From Heterocephalus glaber (lineage: Eukaryota; Chordata; Mammalia; Rodentia; Bathyergidae), in assembly GCF_000247695.1 (NCBI RefSeq), contig NW_004624843.1:4132152-4196151 (forward strand): DNA of 64,000 nucleotides, in the 5' to 3' direction. The position numbers were made by a program, and so were the translations under genes. Under the pieces are notes generated by a model. That model made no database searches and was not told the origin of the DNA. It worked only from the letters and a program-made list of their open reading frames with translations. Positions 1-11,785 of the stretch are shown in pieces. How positions within the stretch are numbered: position 1 is the stretch's first letter; each line of letters opens with the position of its first letter.

Positions 1-115
1 ACTTCATTTTGGTGTCGATATGGGGTCTCATCACGTAGTCCGGGTTGGCACTGAACACACTGTAACCTCTGAGCTCTTCATCTTCCTGCCTCAGCCTTCC
101 AAGTGGTGAGATTGT
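1..115 (-). mobile_element. B1-like SINE fragment
   Basis: Diverged antisense B1: GGGGTCTCATCACGTAGTC and TTCCTGCCTCAGCCTTCCAA. It is cut by the window edge. Confidence 0.6.
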
Positions 116-196
116 ACACACGCAGAACTTTTTCTAAAGGCTTCTTGTTTGAAGAACATTAATTAACTTCTGTATAAGTTCGTATTGTTCATTAAT

Positions 197-400
197 TTTT
201 TTTTTTTATGGTACTAGGATTGAACCCAGGGCCTTGTACGTGCTAGCTACGCACTCTACCACTAAGCTACATCCCCAGCCTTTTTTTATTTTGAGGCAAG
301 TTCTCACTAAAGTTGCCCAGGCTGGCTCCAACTTTCAGTTTTCCTGCCTCAGCCTTCTGAGTAGCTCAGATTACAGACATGTGCCACTGCACCAGGCTTG
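197..400 (-). mobile_element. B1-ID composite SINE (B4-like)
   Basis: Antisense poly-T and ID body (ACCACTAAGCTACATCCCCAG) are followed directly by an antisense B1 half (TTGCCCAGGCTGGCTCC). This fused layout recurs across the window. Confidence 0.85.
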
Positions 401-540
401 AACACTTTGTCATTACTTGGTGGGATGCATGTGACGCTAAGGTTGGATATATGTGTGAGTGGATGTATTTTTAGAAGGGCATTGTGAAAAGATGACTTTC
501 AGGGCTGGCGTGCAGTCTCCACACACTGGCCAAGCAGCAA

Positions 541-552
541 CCCCCCCCCCCC
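541..552. repeat. Poly-C run
   Basis: A run of 12 C residues. Confidence 0.85.
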
Positions 553-975
553 ATAGTATCTACACTAGAGTTATCCATATAAACACTCAGCTGGATGTGG
601 GTATTTTTGGGGGATGTGTTTTTTAATTGCCACTTTCTTAATAAAATATAGAATTTATTATGAGGTGATTTGCTACAATTACAAAGGGGGCTTTTTATTT
701 TTGTATTTCAAAGCAACTCTCTAGTTCATTAGTATTTTAGACCACAAGTCCTTGTATTAAATCAGTTTTCTCTTTATGCTTTACCTTCTAAAATGTATTG
801 ATAAGAACTTTGTTTCTGATAGCATATAAAGTGAAATGCTGAGTTAGACTATACAAGTTTTCATAAAGATAAAAAAAATAAGAGTCCAGGTTAAGCGTGC
901 AGTTTGGCTTTATATTTTGGTCTTCGCTTGAAATTTGCTTGCAAGTCTGTATTTCATATAGCATCTTTATTACTG

Positions 976-1075
976 TGGATCCTCCCCCCCCCCCCCCCCC
1001 GCTCCGTACCAGCGATAGAACTTGGGTCCTTGCGCTTTGCAGGTGGCGAAACCACTGAGCTAAATCTCCGGCCCT
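976..1075 (-). mobile_element. ID SINE with poly-C in place of part of its tail
   Basis: Antisense ID body (CCACTGAGCTAAATCTCCGG). The position of the poly-T tail is taken by CCTC followed by a C run at about 983-1001. Confidence 0.85.
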
Positions 1076-1079
1076 AACT

Positions 1080-1977
1080 GTGGAATATTTATTAAAGGTT
1101 TTTCTTCTGATCGCCTTTTGGGAGATTAAAGGCTTCTGTAGCTACTGCCATACTTTCCCAAGAACGTTTTGTTCAGGACGTAGATCACTAGTCATTCACA
1201 CTTTTTGCTGTATGCCATAAAAATATAGACACACACACAGTCACATGTACAATCCAGGCACTGCCACCACCCCACCACCTCTGTCCCTGCTCGCCAACTA
1301 AAAATAAAAAAATAAGATCCAGTATTAGGACAGAATTTTATTTCAGGTATTATCTTTTGGTTAACTTTGTCTCTTTGCCATCACTCATTTTAGTTAGGAG
1401 TTTGATTTTGTGGATTTTCTTGGGTTGTACAGAAATAGGAACATGATAGATTAGTATGGATAATGGCACAATTTTGGTTGATAAAATTTTGATTTTAACC
1501 AAAAATATTTCCATGTGATAAATTGTGAAAAAGAAGATGAAATATCTGTGAACTTTGGGGCTAGATTTACCTCAAAAATACTAATTATTGAGATGTAAAG
1601 ATCTTGTATTTGTATGAATATAGATGAAGCCCAAAAAACTGGAAGATTTAGTCATCAGTCTGTCAGTCTATCTTTTGGCTTTTATTGGAGAGAAGACTGG
1701 TATTGGAGTCTTCCTTAATTAAAGAAGGAATTGAGCTGGGTGAAATTTCTTTATGTGCTCTTAATGACTATGGAACTGGACCCCAACCACGTGTCAGTAT
1801 AGAATCTGGAGCAAGAACATGATGAGCCAAATATTCCCACAACCTCCACTTGTAGAGTAGTTTGGTCTGCGAGTAAAATGATAAATATTGTGCTTTTGTT
1901 TCTCAGGCCCTCCAAGGATCATGAGAAGAGTTACTGTGGTAGTGGATGGCAGAAAATAGATTGAAGGTTAACACCTC

Positions 1978-2009
<32 letters not shown>

Positions 2010-2790
2010 ACTGTGACTCATAGTCCCCCATACAGTCCTCCACTGTGTCATTTCTGTCTCTTAGAACTTCCTTATCTCACAGAGATTACTTCTCTCGGCT
2101 GTGTTTTTAGCTTTTCTTTTTGAAATGGAAGGGGAAAAGGTAAGACAGAATTGTAGTTTATACCAGGTGTGAAGTTAAGCCTGCAGAGGAAGGGAGAATG
2201 GTATGCAGAGAATTAGAGGTCAGTCAGGTGTGAAGTAGCTGGGAAGGAAGGAGGTAAAGCCTTCCCTGCCATTTGTGTTGGCTGTGTCCAGAGCTACCTA
2301 TTTGTATGATCCTTAATACATTGTGTCTGGTTTGAGATTCTGGTACTTAGAATATGATGATTTAACGTGTAGGTTTATGTTTGCTTATGTATATATGCAT
2401 TTTCATAAGCATGTTACAGAGACAAAATAGTTAACCAATGTTTAGTGGCAGTTTAATTTTATATGGTGATTATTCCTTAGGACATTATCCAGCAGATAAA
2501 TTGTGGAGAACCAAGAAAGTATGTTAATGTTAAAGTATCGCAACGCTTTAATTTGATAAAAGGTTTGAGAAACAACATATACATTTTGTAGCTTGATCTT
2601 AATTAAGTTGCTACTTTATAACTTTGTGTAATGAACTGTAGCTTGCTCAGGCTACTGTTAACATATTAGTCATTGTTTGCTCCCTCCCCAGATTATATAT
2701 CTGCTACATTCAGGCATAAGGAAGAAATAGCATAAACAGGATTTTGTTTACATGTCTGTAAGGCCTACTCTAGATTTGTAGATTTTTGGA
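1080..2790. other. Intronic sequence without recognised gene
   Basis: I see no coding signal. The stretch is AT-rich with a GT microsatellite at 1983-2009; ancient undetected repeats are possible. Confidence 0.6.
1983..2009. repeat. (GT)n microsatellite
   Basis: About 13 GT units. Confidence 0.95.
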
Positions 2791-2799
2791 GGGACAGTG

Positions 2800-3060
2800 T
2801 TACTCTAGTGATTAAAAGCATAAGTGCAGCTGGACCGACACCACCCCCCACCCCCACCCCCGCCTTTGAACCCTACCTCTCCTGGGTGTTCAGTCGCCTT
2901 AGGCCAATTTCTTTACTTGTGTCTAATTTAGATTCCTCAGATGGGGAGAATAGACCACATCTGAGAGGTTCGTGGTAGGATTAAATGAGTTACTACATCT
3001 GACATGCTTAGAATTAGAACAAGGCCTGGCACATCGCGAATGCACAGACATCATAAGTTT
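2800..3060 (-). mobile_element. MIR SINE remnant
   Basis: Antisense MIR landmarks: GATTCCTCAGATGGGGAGAAT, then AGGATTAAATGAGTTA and GCCTGGCACAT. A C-rich stretch (about 2843-2862) lies inside. Confidence 0.75.
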
Positions 3061-4005
3061 TGTGATGCTAACAGTGACCATTCTAGGTGGAAGAAACTTT
3101 AGAACTTCACAGGAACTGTCTAGTTTGAGTAGGTCCTTTGAGGCCTACTGTACCTGGAGCAGTGTTTAGTTAACTTTGCGGATGGAGTTTTCTGCAGAGT
3201 GAAGCCGCTTGTCTGGGGTTTACAGTGTATTAGCCACAGCACTGGATCTTGAGCCACTTCTCTTCATCCAGTTGCTTAAGTGAAAGTTTTATACTTTATG
3301 CAGTAGTGTCGTCTTTGAGCCTTTCCATTAATATTTACAAAGATTACATTCACATGATTAAATAAATACCCTTGGACACATAATCCTTTTTTAAGGTTTA
3401 ATGTAATGTTCATGATCCTATAGTTGGAAAGTTTGGGGGGGCATCTGTATGAAGCTAATTGAAATGGACACCCTAAGAATCAAGGGAGATAAAAGTTAAC
3501 CAGGTAAATTGATGCTGTAAGTTCTGTTTGGGTACCATTACACGTTGAGCACACCTCAGAGGTAGGTAGTGTTGTCTCCAGCATCATAACAAATGGAAAC
3601 CAAAGTGGGGCCTGTCCATGTTCACATTCAGTACCTGTTGTGCAGTTGAGCTACAGTTGGCACTCAGATCTGCCTCACTTCAAAAATGCATGCTTCCTGG
3701 AATATATGGCATGACTTCCTCATTGGAAATAATTTTATTTTCTTCCACAGTGTCTTGGTTTCTCACTGAGCATTTTTTATTTAGTGTGTTAGAATAAAGG
3801 CTTATAAATAGAGGCTATTGAGGATTTTAATAGGTTTCCAAACAGTAACTACATGTTATAGTCCAAAATGAGATGGTTTGTTCTATGCTTCAGTTGTATA
3901 GTATCATAATTTGATTAGTAGTTTATAGTTTAGTTAAGCCAATAGGTAGTATTTGTTTTTTATGTTAGTCTTGTAGCCAGGATGGGCGGCTTGTGTTACA
4001 GTGGG
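3060..4005. other. Intronic sequence; weak MIR-like trace
   Basis: Around 3555-3690 there is a faint sense MIR pattern (GAGGTAGGTAGTGTTGTC ... GAGCTACAGTTGGCACTCAG). Nothing else is recognised. Confidence 0.4.
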
Positions 4006-4009
4006 AAAT

Positions 4010-4260
4010 ACAGAAGCCTGGGCGTGGGCTGGGCTGGGTCCTGACCCCATGACTGACCATGTTATCGCTAGGGACAAGTAACTTTGCCTCTCTGGGCCTC
4101 CGTAATTCCACTCCCCACCCTCATACTGAGGATCAAACTCAGGACCTTTCGGTTGCCAGGCAGGTGTGGTGTCACTGAGCTAAATCTCCGCCCCCAGTAA
4201 TTCCATTCTTATATCAAGGGGCCCAGTTTCAGAACCTCTCAAGTCCTTCTTGCTCTTCTG
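4010..4260 (-). mobile_element. MIR remnant split by an ID SINE
   Basis: The antisense MIR pattern (CTAGGGACAAGTAACTTTGCC TCTCTGGGCCTCC) continues after the inserted ID at 4108-4196. Confidence 0.6.
4108..4196 (-). mobile_element. ID SINE
   Basis: Antisense body ending CACTGAGCTAAATCTCCGCC. GTAATTCCA repeats on both sides as the likely target-site duplication. Confidence 0.85.
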
Positions 4261-4920
4261 TGATTGTGTGTGTGGGCTTATGACTTGACTTTGTCCTCTA
4301 CTAGATACCCCTGGTTTTGTGTGTGGCCTTGAAGTCTGTTTCTTCATGAGAACTTTACAGCATGTGACTGTGCTTTAGTATTTTTTTCTTCCAGTTGGTC
4401 AGATGCCTGGAGTTATTTCACAGTACTGAAGTTCTCTGTGTAGGGTAAGAGTGAACAGTATCAAAATGTGTATTTCTACCTTTGTACTTATGAATAAATA
4501 GTTAAGAACTAAATGTTATATGATTGTAAAGTGCAGCCTTAGTAAGTCAGGTAATGATTAACAAATCCTGAAGTTCACGTGAGTTTCGTTGTCAAAATTG
4601 TGTTACACAGTTCTATGAGCTACTTGTTTTGCAGAAAGGAAAAACGTTAACTGCAAGCAATAAGAGTAGAAAGACAGGATCAGAAATGTAGGATTAAATG
4701 TGAAGTTGTAGAGAACAGTCCCTAAGGCAGTAAGTATTCTTTTGCTGTAATTGCTGTTGCTCCTCTGACTGTGTAAATGTGCATACTAGCTTAGATCTTG
4801 GGTTCTTGCCAGCCCCAGGTTCTGTCACCTAGAGGGGATGAGCAGTATAAGCATCTACAGCCCCTCAAGTAACCATTAGTTTCATTTACACAGATTTTTC
4901 TTTCTCAAGAAATTCTAATT
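4210..4920. other. Intronic sequence without recognised feature
   Basis: No exon, RNA gene or clear repeat seen. Confidence 0.55.
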
Positions 4921-5010
4921 TTAGGGCTGGGGATTTAGCTCGGTGGTGCCACTGCCTGCCTTGCAAGCGCAAGGTCCTGAGTTTGATTGCCAGTACCAAA
5001 AAAAAAAAAA
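4921..5010 (+). mobile_element. ID SINE
   Basis: Body GGGCTGGGGATTTAGCTCGG with an A tail. The duplication AGAAATTCTAATT (4908-4920) is repeated at 5011-5023 with one change. Confidence 0.93.
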
Positions 5011-5469
5011 AGAAATCCTAATTATGTCTGAACAATTTCTTCCTGATTCGGTGACATATTGTCAGCCAGTTCATTTACTTATGACTCTCTAGCGGGGAGA
5101 CAAGAACTCAGGTCCCTCGCATGATTCCATGTAAATCTACTTTGGGCTGTCATTCTTTTTTTTACAGTACAGTTTTATCTTCTCTTCAGCCTTTGTGTGA
5201 GTTCTAAGTTATGAGCATTTCTTCTCTAGATTATAATTTACACTGAGGGTTGATTTTTTAAAAGTTTTTTAAAAAGCTTTTTAAGCGTACCCCCCCCACC
5301 ACCACCATCTTGTGTTTTCAGGGAATAATACACTGCCTATACATGTTAAATGATAAAGTGACACATGTGATAGCATGATACAATTTCTCTTCTAGTCAGT
5401 AGAGATCAAATGCTTAACTAAAATACAGCTAACTGTTTACTACTATATCTATGGGGTTTTTTGTTTTGG

Positions 5470-5537
5470 CTTTTTTTTTGTTTGTTTTTTTTTTTGGTAC
5501 CAGGGATCGAACTCGGGTCCTTATGCTTGCGAGCCAA
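5470..5537 (-). mobile_element. ID SINE, 5'-truncated
   Basis: Antisense poly-T, then GGTACCAGGGATCGAACTCG, stopping near GCGAGCCAAG. The A-box half is missing. Confidence 0.85.
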
Positions 5538-5769
5538 GTGACAGATATATCTGTGATTATTTGAAAATGATTTATGTACTATAATAGATAATAGTTAAAG
5601 CTTTTGAGGATCCCATTTTCCCAGGTAAGTTCACATAAAGGTGTGTTTTCCAAATTATGTTTTACAGAATACTTATCTTTTAGTACATGAGTAGCTGGCA
5701 GTAGGAGAGGTTCTAGAGTAAAATTATAGCTTGGGAAACAATGAATTAAACTCAGTAAATCAAGTTTTT

Positions 5770-5903
5770 ATTTATTTCTTTTGTTTTTGAGATAGGTTCT
5801 TGCTGTGTTGCCCAGGCTAGCCTAAACTCTTGGTCTCAGTCCATCCTCCGGCCTCAGCTTCTCAAGTAGCTGATACAGTAGGTGTGCATCATCACACTCA
5901 GCT
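5770..5903 (-). mobile_element. B1 SINE
   Basis: Antisense TTGAGATAGGTTCTTGCTG, TTGCCCAGGCTAGCC and CCTCAGCTTCTCAAGTAGC. Confidence 0.85.
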
Positions 5904-5924
5904 CAGATGTGTGTGTGAATTTTA

Positions 5925-6012
5925 TTTTGTTTTTGGGGTGCTAGGGCTCAAACATAAGGCTTCTAGGTGAGCTAGGTGAGTGCCTCACCATGGAGCTACA
6001 TTCCTAGCCCTC
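5925..6012 (-). mobile_element. ID SINE (old)
   Basis: Diverged antisense ID, ending GGAGCTACATTCCTAGCCC. Confidence 0.75.
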
Positions 6013-6015
6013 AGT

Positions 6016-6106
6016 TTTTTGGGGTTTTTTTGTACTGTGGATTATACCCAGGGCCTTGTGCATACAAGACAAGTACTTTACCACTGAGCTACATTCCCAG
6101 GCCCTC
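6016..6106 (-). mobile_element. ID SINE (old)
   Basis: Antisense GTACTGTGGATTATACCCAG ... CCACTGAGCTACATTCCCAG, directly next to another ID in the same orientation. Confidence 0.8.
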
Positions 6107-6235
6107 CCCATTTTTATTTTTGATGGTATTGTGTTATTGATTTCCTGCAGAGCTAGTCAGTTTTTAATAATGAGTGTTTTTGTTTGTTTCCAAAGGAAAT
6201 ATAATGTGCAGTATTCTCCATTTGGCCAGCTTTTT

Positions 6236-6327
6236 GCTTTTCTCTTTTTTTTTTTTCAGTACTGGGGATTGAACTCAGGACCTTGGCCGAGGCAGGTGGC
6301 AGCACCACTGAGCTAAACCCCCGGCCC
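6236..6327 (-). mobile_element. ID SINE (young)
   Basis: Antisense ID with poly-T, flanked by TTGGCCAGCTTTTT at 6222-6235 and 6328-6341 (perfect 14 bp duplication). Confidence 0.94.
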
Positions 6328-6729
6328 TTGGCCAGCTTTTTTAGTCACAACACCCTCTTCCTCAGGAAATACCCACAAAGTTCTTGAGGAGAGATTCTTT
6401 TGGAATGCAGTTTGGAAAATGCTGTCATTTGCACACTTAGTGTGACATTCAAAACATTTGCTTTCTGGTTAAGATGATGACTTACTGGAATTAAAGTAAG
6501 GTTAAGATAATTCTTGTTAAGGAAAAATAGAACACTCAATCAGTGACTTTTCAAGTCCACGTGACCTGTCCCCAAAACTTCAACTCACGGCAAGAAATTA
6601 GATTTTTAATCAGTGACCTAACATATACACTCATACTTTTTATTCTGTTTTTTAATGCCTATTATGTGCTGCTAAAAGTAATTCAGTATAAAATTTGAGG
6701 AACATTTATGTTACATGAACATATAAATT

Positions 6730-6816
6730 TTTTTTTTTTTTTGGCACTGGGGATCGAACTCTGGTCCTTGCACTGGCGAGGCAGGTGGCAGAACCAGTGA
6801 GCTAAATCCCTGGCCC
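6730..6816 (-). mobile_element. ID SINE (young)
   Basis: Flanked by a perfect 14 bp duplication, TGAACATATAAATT, at 6716-6729 and 6817-6830. Confidence 0.95.
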
Positions 6817-7296
6817 TGAACATATAAATTGATAAGATGTCAAGAATGAGAATATACCATAGAGACTGTTTTGAGTAAAAACCAAAACTAAAACTCAGTA
6901 TTGATGACAAAGGAGCTCTTAGAATTCGGATTTACAGACCCCTCAAATTTAAAGACCTATTGCAAAAATGGGCATCTGAAAGAAAAAGACACTTCTCAGA
7001 TAAAGAATTAGAAATGACATAAATATATGAAATAATGTTTAACATCACTGGTCATTTGAGAGATACAAATTAAAACAATGCTGAGATTCCATCTCACTCC
7101 AGAAAAAATAGCTGGTATCAAGAAATCAACCAATAACAAATGCTGGTAGGCCTGTGGGGAAAAAGGAAGCTTTCTCCACTGCTGGTGGGAGTATAGACTG
7201 GTCCAACCACTGTGGAAATTAGTGTGGAGATTTCTCAAAAAGCTAAAACTTAGAGGTTCCATTTGACCCAGCTATACCTCTTCCCAAAAGAATTAA

Positions 7297-7355
7297 AAGT
7301 ATTGCTGGGCAAGCACAAGGACCCGAGTTTGGTCCTTGGTACCAAAAAAAAAAAA
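7297..7355 (+). mobile_element. ID SINE, 5'-truncated, inside LINE-1
   Basis: Only the 3' half (GGGCAAGCACAAGGACCCGA ... GGTACC-A tail) is present, between two AAAGTATT copies. Confidence 0.8.
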
Positions 7356-7391
7356 GTATTATACCACAGCAATATATGCACACCCATGTTT

Positions 7392-7498
7392 TTGTTTTTT
7401 GATTTTGTTTTTTGGGTTTTTTTGGTACCAGAGATTGAACTCAGGACCTTGTGCTTTCGAGGCAGGCTCAGCACCACTGAGCTAAATCCCTAGCCCTG
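7392..7498 (-). mobile_element. ID SINE inside LINE-1
   Basis: Flanked by a perfect 15 bp duplication, TGCACACCCATGTTT, at 7377-7391 and 7499-7513, which is LINE-1 sequence. Confidence 0.95.
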
Positions 7499-8221
7499 TG
7501 CACACCCATGTTTATAGCAGCACAGTTTGTAATAGCTAAATCTTGGAAACAGCCTAAATGCCTATCAACTGATGAGTGGATAAAGAAGATGTGGGGTTTT
7601 TAATATACAATGGAGTACTATACCATAAAGAAGGATGAGCTTCAGACATTTATAGCTAAATGGATGGACACACATGTTTAAATACCACATTGTTTCTCTG
7701 GTGTGAGAAACTGAATGTGGAAATACAGACTAAGATGTATAATGGATGTTGGGAAATGGAAAGAAAGTGTTCAGATGGGAAGGGGAACAAGGGAGGAGGG
7801 AGGGAGAAAGGAAGGAAGGGACAAGAAAAAAGTGAAAATGGAAGGGGAAAATGGAAACAAAGCTTTTGTACACAGGGAGGGGAGGGGGCTGGGGGGTGAG
7901 ATAAAATAAAATAAAGTTTATTTTTTGAAAAGAATTCTGGATTTCAATCACAGTTGTGTATTGCTGGGTGGGATATTTAATGTCCATTCTTCCTTAGCCT
8001 TCTCATCTGTGAAATAGGGTAGGACCTGTGCATAAAGGTAGAACCTATGCATAGAGTATTGAGGGTACAGTAAAGAAACACTGTGCACAGTGTGTCTGAT
8101 AAGCCCTGAGTGACTACTACTACATGGGATATAGCTCAGTGGTAAACTGACCTTAGATTCTGTCAAGGAGGGGAATTTTGTGTAGGTAGGCTGCAAGTGA
8201 ATCTGGACTTTTCTTTTGGTT

Positions 8222-8342
8222 TGGTTTTTGGTCATTTGAGACAGGGTCTCACTATGTAGTCAAGGCGCGGCCTTGAACTTGAGATCTTCCTGCCTCAGCC
8301 TCCAGAGTGCTGGAATTCAAATGTGTTCTACCATGCCCAGCT
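8222..8342 (-). mobile_element. B1 SINE
   Basis: Antisense GAGACAGGGTCTCACTATG ... CCTGCCTCAGCCTCCAGAG ... CATGCCCAGCT. Confidence 0.9.
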
Positions 8343-8544
8343 GAACCTGAACTCTTGACCTGTTTATCATTTGTTGTGGTGTCAGCTCTCTGAAGTAAGT
8401 TTAAGTAGCTAAAATGACTCATTTAAAGCTGTTTTGCTTTATATAGTTGCTGAGTTTTATGCTATATTATTGTAAAGTTTTAAAACTATTATTTTTAAAC
8501 TATTTTAAATTTAATGTAGGCATGTAGTTAAATACTAATATATC

Positions 8545-8660
8545 ACCGGGCCTGGTGATGCGTGCCTGTAATTCCAGCACTCCAGAGGCTGAAGCAGGAG
8601 GATCACTGAGTTTGAGGCCAGCCTGAGCTGCATAATAAGACCCTGTCTCAAAAAACCTAA
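8545..8660 (+). mobile_element. B1 SINE
   Basis: Sense B1 from CCGGGCCTGGTGATGCG to AAGACCCTGTCTCAAAAAA. It lacks the internal 29 bp duplication. Confidence 0.92.
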
Positions 8661-8951
8661 TATATATAGTTATATCAGTGAGTAATTTAGCATTCTTGTA
8701 ATTTTAATTCACAAAGAAAAATGAGATAAAAATTGCTATTTCTTGTTTTATCCTCATTTCTACACTTGCTTGTAGTTACCCTGTTTTGTGGCCTCTACTG
8801 TAAGATACAGGAATGTACAGTCATCCTGGAGCACAGATAGTTTCTGATGCAAAAACAGGCCAAGTCTCCTGGTCACCAATGTGTGACATCCCAGAACACT
8901 GAGAGAACTTTCCATTGCTGAGTTGCCATCACAGTCTTGGAGGAGCTGTGA

Positions 8952-9548
<597 letters not shown>

Positions 9549-9620
9549 TCATTATTATTATTTTGGTAGGATTTGGGCTGGAGCCTATCACTTATGTGAA
9601 GGGGTTAGAGTTAAATTCTC

Positions 9621-9785
9621 AGCTTGGTGTGCTGGTGCATGCCTGTAATCCCAGCACTTTGGGAGACCAAATCAGGAGGATCACAAGTACCTGGGCAACT
9701 TAACAAGACACTGTCTTAAAAGAAAATAGGATGGGCTGGCCCATAGCTCAGTGGCAGAGTACCAAGATTTCCGCCAAAAAAATCT
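9621..9785 (+). mobile_element. B1-ID composite SINE inside the TCF12 retrocopy
   Basis: A B1-like left part (GTAATCCCAGCACTTTGGGA) is followed by an ID-like right part (GCCCATAGCTCAGTGGC). It lies within the duplication-bounded unit and is strongly diverged, so it was probably carried in the source transcript. Confidence 0.75.
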
Positions 9786-9799
9786 GAATACACATCAAA

Positions 9800-10255
9800 A
9801 TGAAACATTAAATAAATAATCAGCAGAAGACTGAATCTGGAGGCCATTAAGCTAAATGAAATACATCAAGCACAAAAAGATAAATACCATGCAATCTCAC
9901 ATATATATGGAATCTAAAGAAGTTGAACCCAAAGAAGCTGAATAGAGTAGTAGGTTACCAGGGACTGGGATGGAGAAGGAATAGAGATGGGTAAAATGTT
10001 CGTCAAAGGATACAATTTCCTTTGTTGTACAACATAGTAACTATAGGTTGATGTCAACATGTGTTGCATATTTGAAAATTGCCAAGAAAGTATATAATTA
10101 CTCTTGCCACAAAGAATGTTAACTATGCAAGGTTATGCATATGCTGATTAGCTTGACTAGCCATACCATAGTGTGTATATATGAAAACATCAAGTTGTTT
10201 ACAGTAAATATATACAATTTCTATATCAGTTTTTAAAAATAAAACATTTCCCCGA
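9800..10255 (+). mobile_element. Old LINE-1 3' end inside the TCF12 retrocopy
   Basis: The block resembles the 3' UTR of old mammalian L1M elements (GGTTACCAGGGACTGGGA, GTACAACATAGTAACTATAG, ATATATACAATTT and a terminal AATAAA). It appears to have supplied the polyadenylation signal of the chimeric transcript. Confidence 0.75.
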
Positions 10256-10268
10256 GGGGAAAAAAAAA
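10238..10268 (+). promoter_or_regulatory. Polyadenylation signal and residual A tail of retrocopy
   Basis: AATAAA at 10238-10243 is followed 17 nt later by nine A residues that merge with the downstream target-site duplication. This marks the 3' end of the retrotransposed RNA. Confidence 0.75.
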
Positions 10269-10362
10269 TATGCAAGAAGGAAGTAGAAACTGGTAACATC
10301 TTCCTGGGTGTGTACACAGCAAAGCAGATCCTTCCTAGTTTTATATTGTTAAAATCATACCT

Positions 10363-10515
10363 TGCGGGGCAGGTGGTGCACACCTGTAATCCCAGCACTT
10401 GGGAGGCTGAGGCAGGAGGATTGCCACAAGCTTGAGGCCAGCCTGGGCTACATAGTGAGTTCAGGGCCAGCCTGAACTACAGAGAGAGACCCTGACTCAA
10501 AAAAAACAAACAAAC
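10363..10515 (+). mobile_element. B1 SINE with internal duplication
   Basis: Sense B1. The segment GCCAGCCTGGGCTACATAG is followed by a second, diverged GGCCAGCCTGAACTACAG, the ~29 bp internal duplication typical of rodent B1. Confidence 0.93.
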
Positions 10516-10519
10516 CCAA

Positions 10520-10990
10520 AATGAAAAAAATTAAATCATCCCTATGCTTTGAGAGTATTCATAACCCGTTCATTTATTCAAGAACTAGTCTTGATCTTCA
10601 CACACAGTGAGTGATTGGACCCTGAGTTGATGGAAAGAAGGTTACCCTTCCTCACAGAAGCCAAAATAGGTGGGGAAGGTTAGCGTTTTCATCTTTGATT
10701 TTATAGAAGTGCCTGCGCTTTTAAATTAAATGTAGTGAAAGGAAGACCAAAGGGATTGGTGTCCCCCGCATGGGATACAGTTTTCTACCTAGACACGTCA
10801 TAGCTGTTTGAAAAGGTCCAGGCTACCTTGCAGGGGCTTTTGTTATCGGAGAGAAGAGGAAAAAAGAATAAACAGAGGCAAGAAGAAAGTGATCTCTCTA
10901 GACGCTTGGTGTGAATCTATGGCACACACAACTTTGAAAGATGAAATGGTGGAAGTGGAACTGATTGCTCTCAGAATTTTCTTAAGAATT
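10520..10990. other. Intronic sequence without recognised feature
   Basis: No repeat or exon recognised. Confidence 0.55.
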
Positions 10991-10998
10991 AGAGCATG

Positions 10999-11090
10999 CG
11001 GGGCCAGGGATTTAGTTCAGTGGTTCTGGCACCTGCCTTGCAAGTGCAAGGTCCTGAGTTCGATCCCCAGGACCAAAAAAAAAAAAAAAA
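10999..11090 (+). mobile_element. ID SINE
   Basis: Body GGGGCCAGGGATTTAGTTCA with a long A tail. AGAGCATG repeats at 10991-10998 and 11091-11098. Confidence 0.93.
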
Positions 11091-11286
11091 AGAGCATGTG
11101 AATAGTCATAGAGTAAATTATATCTCAAACACCATAGCTTCCCAAGCACAAAGGGGAGGGAGAGCTCCAGACCAAAGTAGTATAGATATTATACATTCTT
11201 ATAAAAAATTCATGTTATAAAACTAACCTAATAAGCCTGATGAAGTATAATATCAGAAACATAAGATGTTAAAAGAAAGAAGCCTC

Positions 11287-11374
11287 GGGCCGGGGATTTA
11301 GCTCAGTGGTTCTGCCACCTGCCTCACAAGCGCAAGGTCCCGAGTTTGATCCCCGGTACCAAAAAAAAAAAAAA
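11287..11374 (+). mobile_element. ID SINE (young)
   Basis: Body GGGCCGGGGATTTAGCTCAG ... TGATCCCCGGTACC-A14, flanked by short AAGCCTC copies. Confidence 0.93.
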
Positions 11375-11439
11375 GCCTCTAGTCCAGTTTCATTTATCAG
11401 AATACCTATGAAAATTCTAAGTAAAACACTAGCAAGTTT

Positions 11440-11503
11440 TGTTTTTTTTCTTTGTACTGGGAATCGAACTTGGGACCTTGCGCTTGCAAGGAAGGTGGCG
11501 GAG
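11440..11503 (-). mobile_element. 5'-truncated ID SINE with perfect duplication
   Basis: Antisense ID 3' part only. The unit is flanked by a perfect 17 bp duplication, AAAACACTAGCAAGTTT (11423-11439 and 11504-11520), so truncation happened at insertion. Confidence 0.95.
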
Positions 11504-11544
11504 AAAACACTAGCAAGTTTAAATAGGAAGTTGTCAAAGAGGGT

Positions 11545-11785
11545 AGCACTTGGTATTTACTGTGTGCCTCGTTTTGTTCTAGTCACTTTATCTGTGTTAT
11601 CTTGGTTAATCTTCACAACCCTAAGAAAGGGGTTGGTATTACTCCTACTTTACAGATTGAGAAGTTCAGGACAAGAAATGTAGGACAAGAGTCTTCCCCA
11701 AAATTAATAGCACCATAAGGCACAGAGCTTGGTTTTAAGCCTTAGCGTCTGACACTGGCCTATATTTTAACCCTTGGGCTACATC
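11545..11785 (+). mobile_element. MIR SINE
   Basis: Near full-length sense pattern: TTTACTGTGTGCC, TTAATCTTCACAACCCTA, TACTTTACAGATTGAGAAG, then the conserved 3' half. Confidence 0.8.

Larger units (their letters stand above)
6905..7930 (+). mobile_element. LINE-1 3' end, split by two ID SINEs
   Basis: Degenerate end of L1 ORF2 and 3' UTR: the codons for HLTPE-like, NNKCW.GCGEK and CLCTAGGS-type blocks are broken. TGGAAACAGCCTAAATGCC and a terminal ATAAAATAAAATAAAG tail follow. It belongs to the same family as the copy at 36.5-37.7 kb but is more decayed. Confidence 0.88.

Noticed and set aside
11290..11360. tRNA-like sequence with A and B boxes
   Set aside because: It is an ID SINE with A tail and no cloverleaf acceptor pairing; not a functional tRNA gene. 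The same applies to the other ID copies.
11306..11683. 125-codon frame beginning in an ID SINE
   Set aside because: The first part is translated ID sequence with a poly-Lys A tail, the rest another ID and a MIR. Many short frames with KKKK or QAQGPEFDP motifs have this origin.
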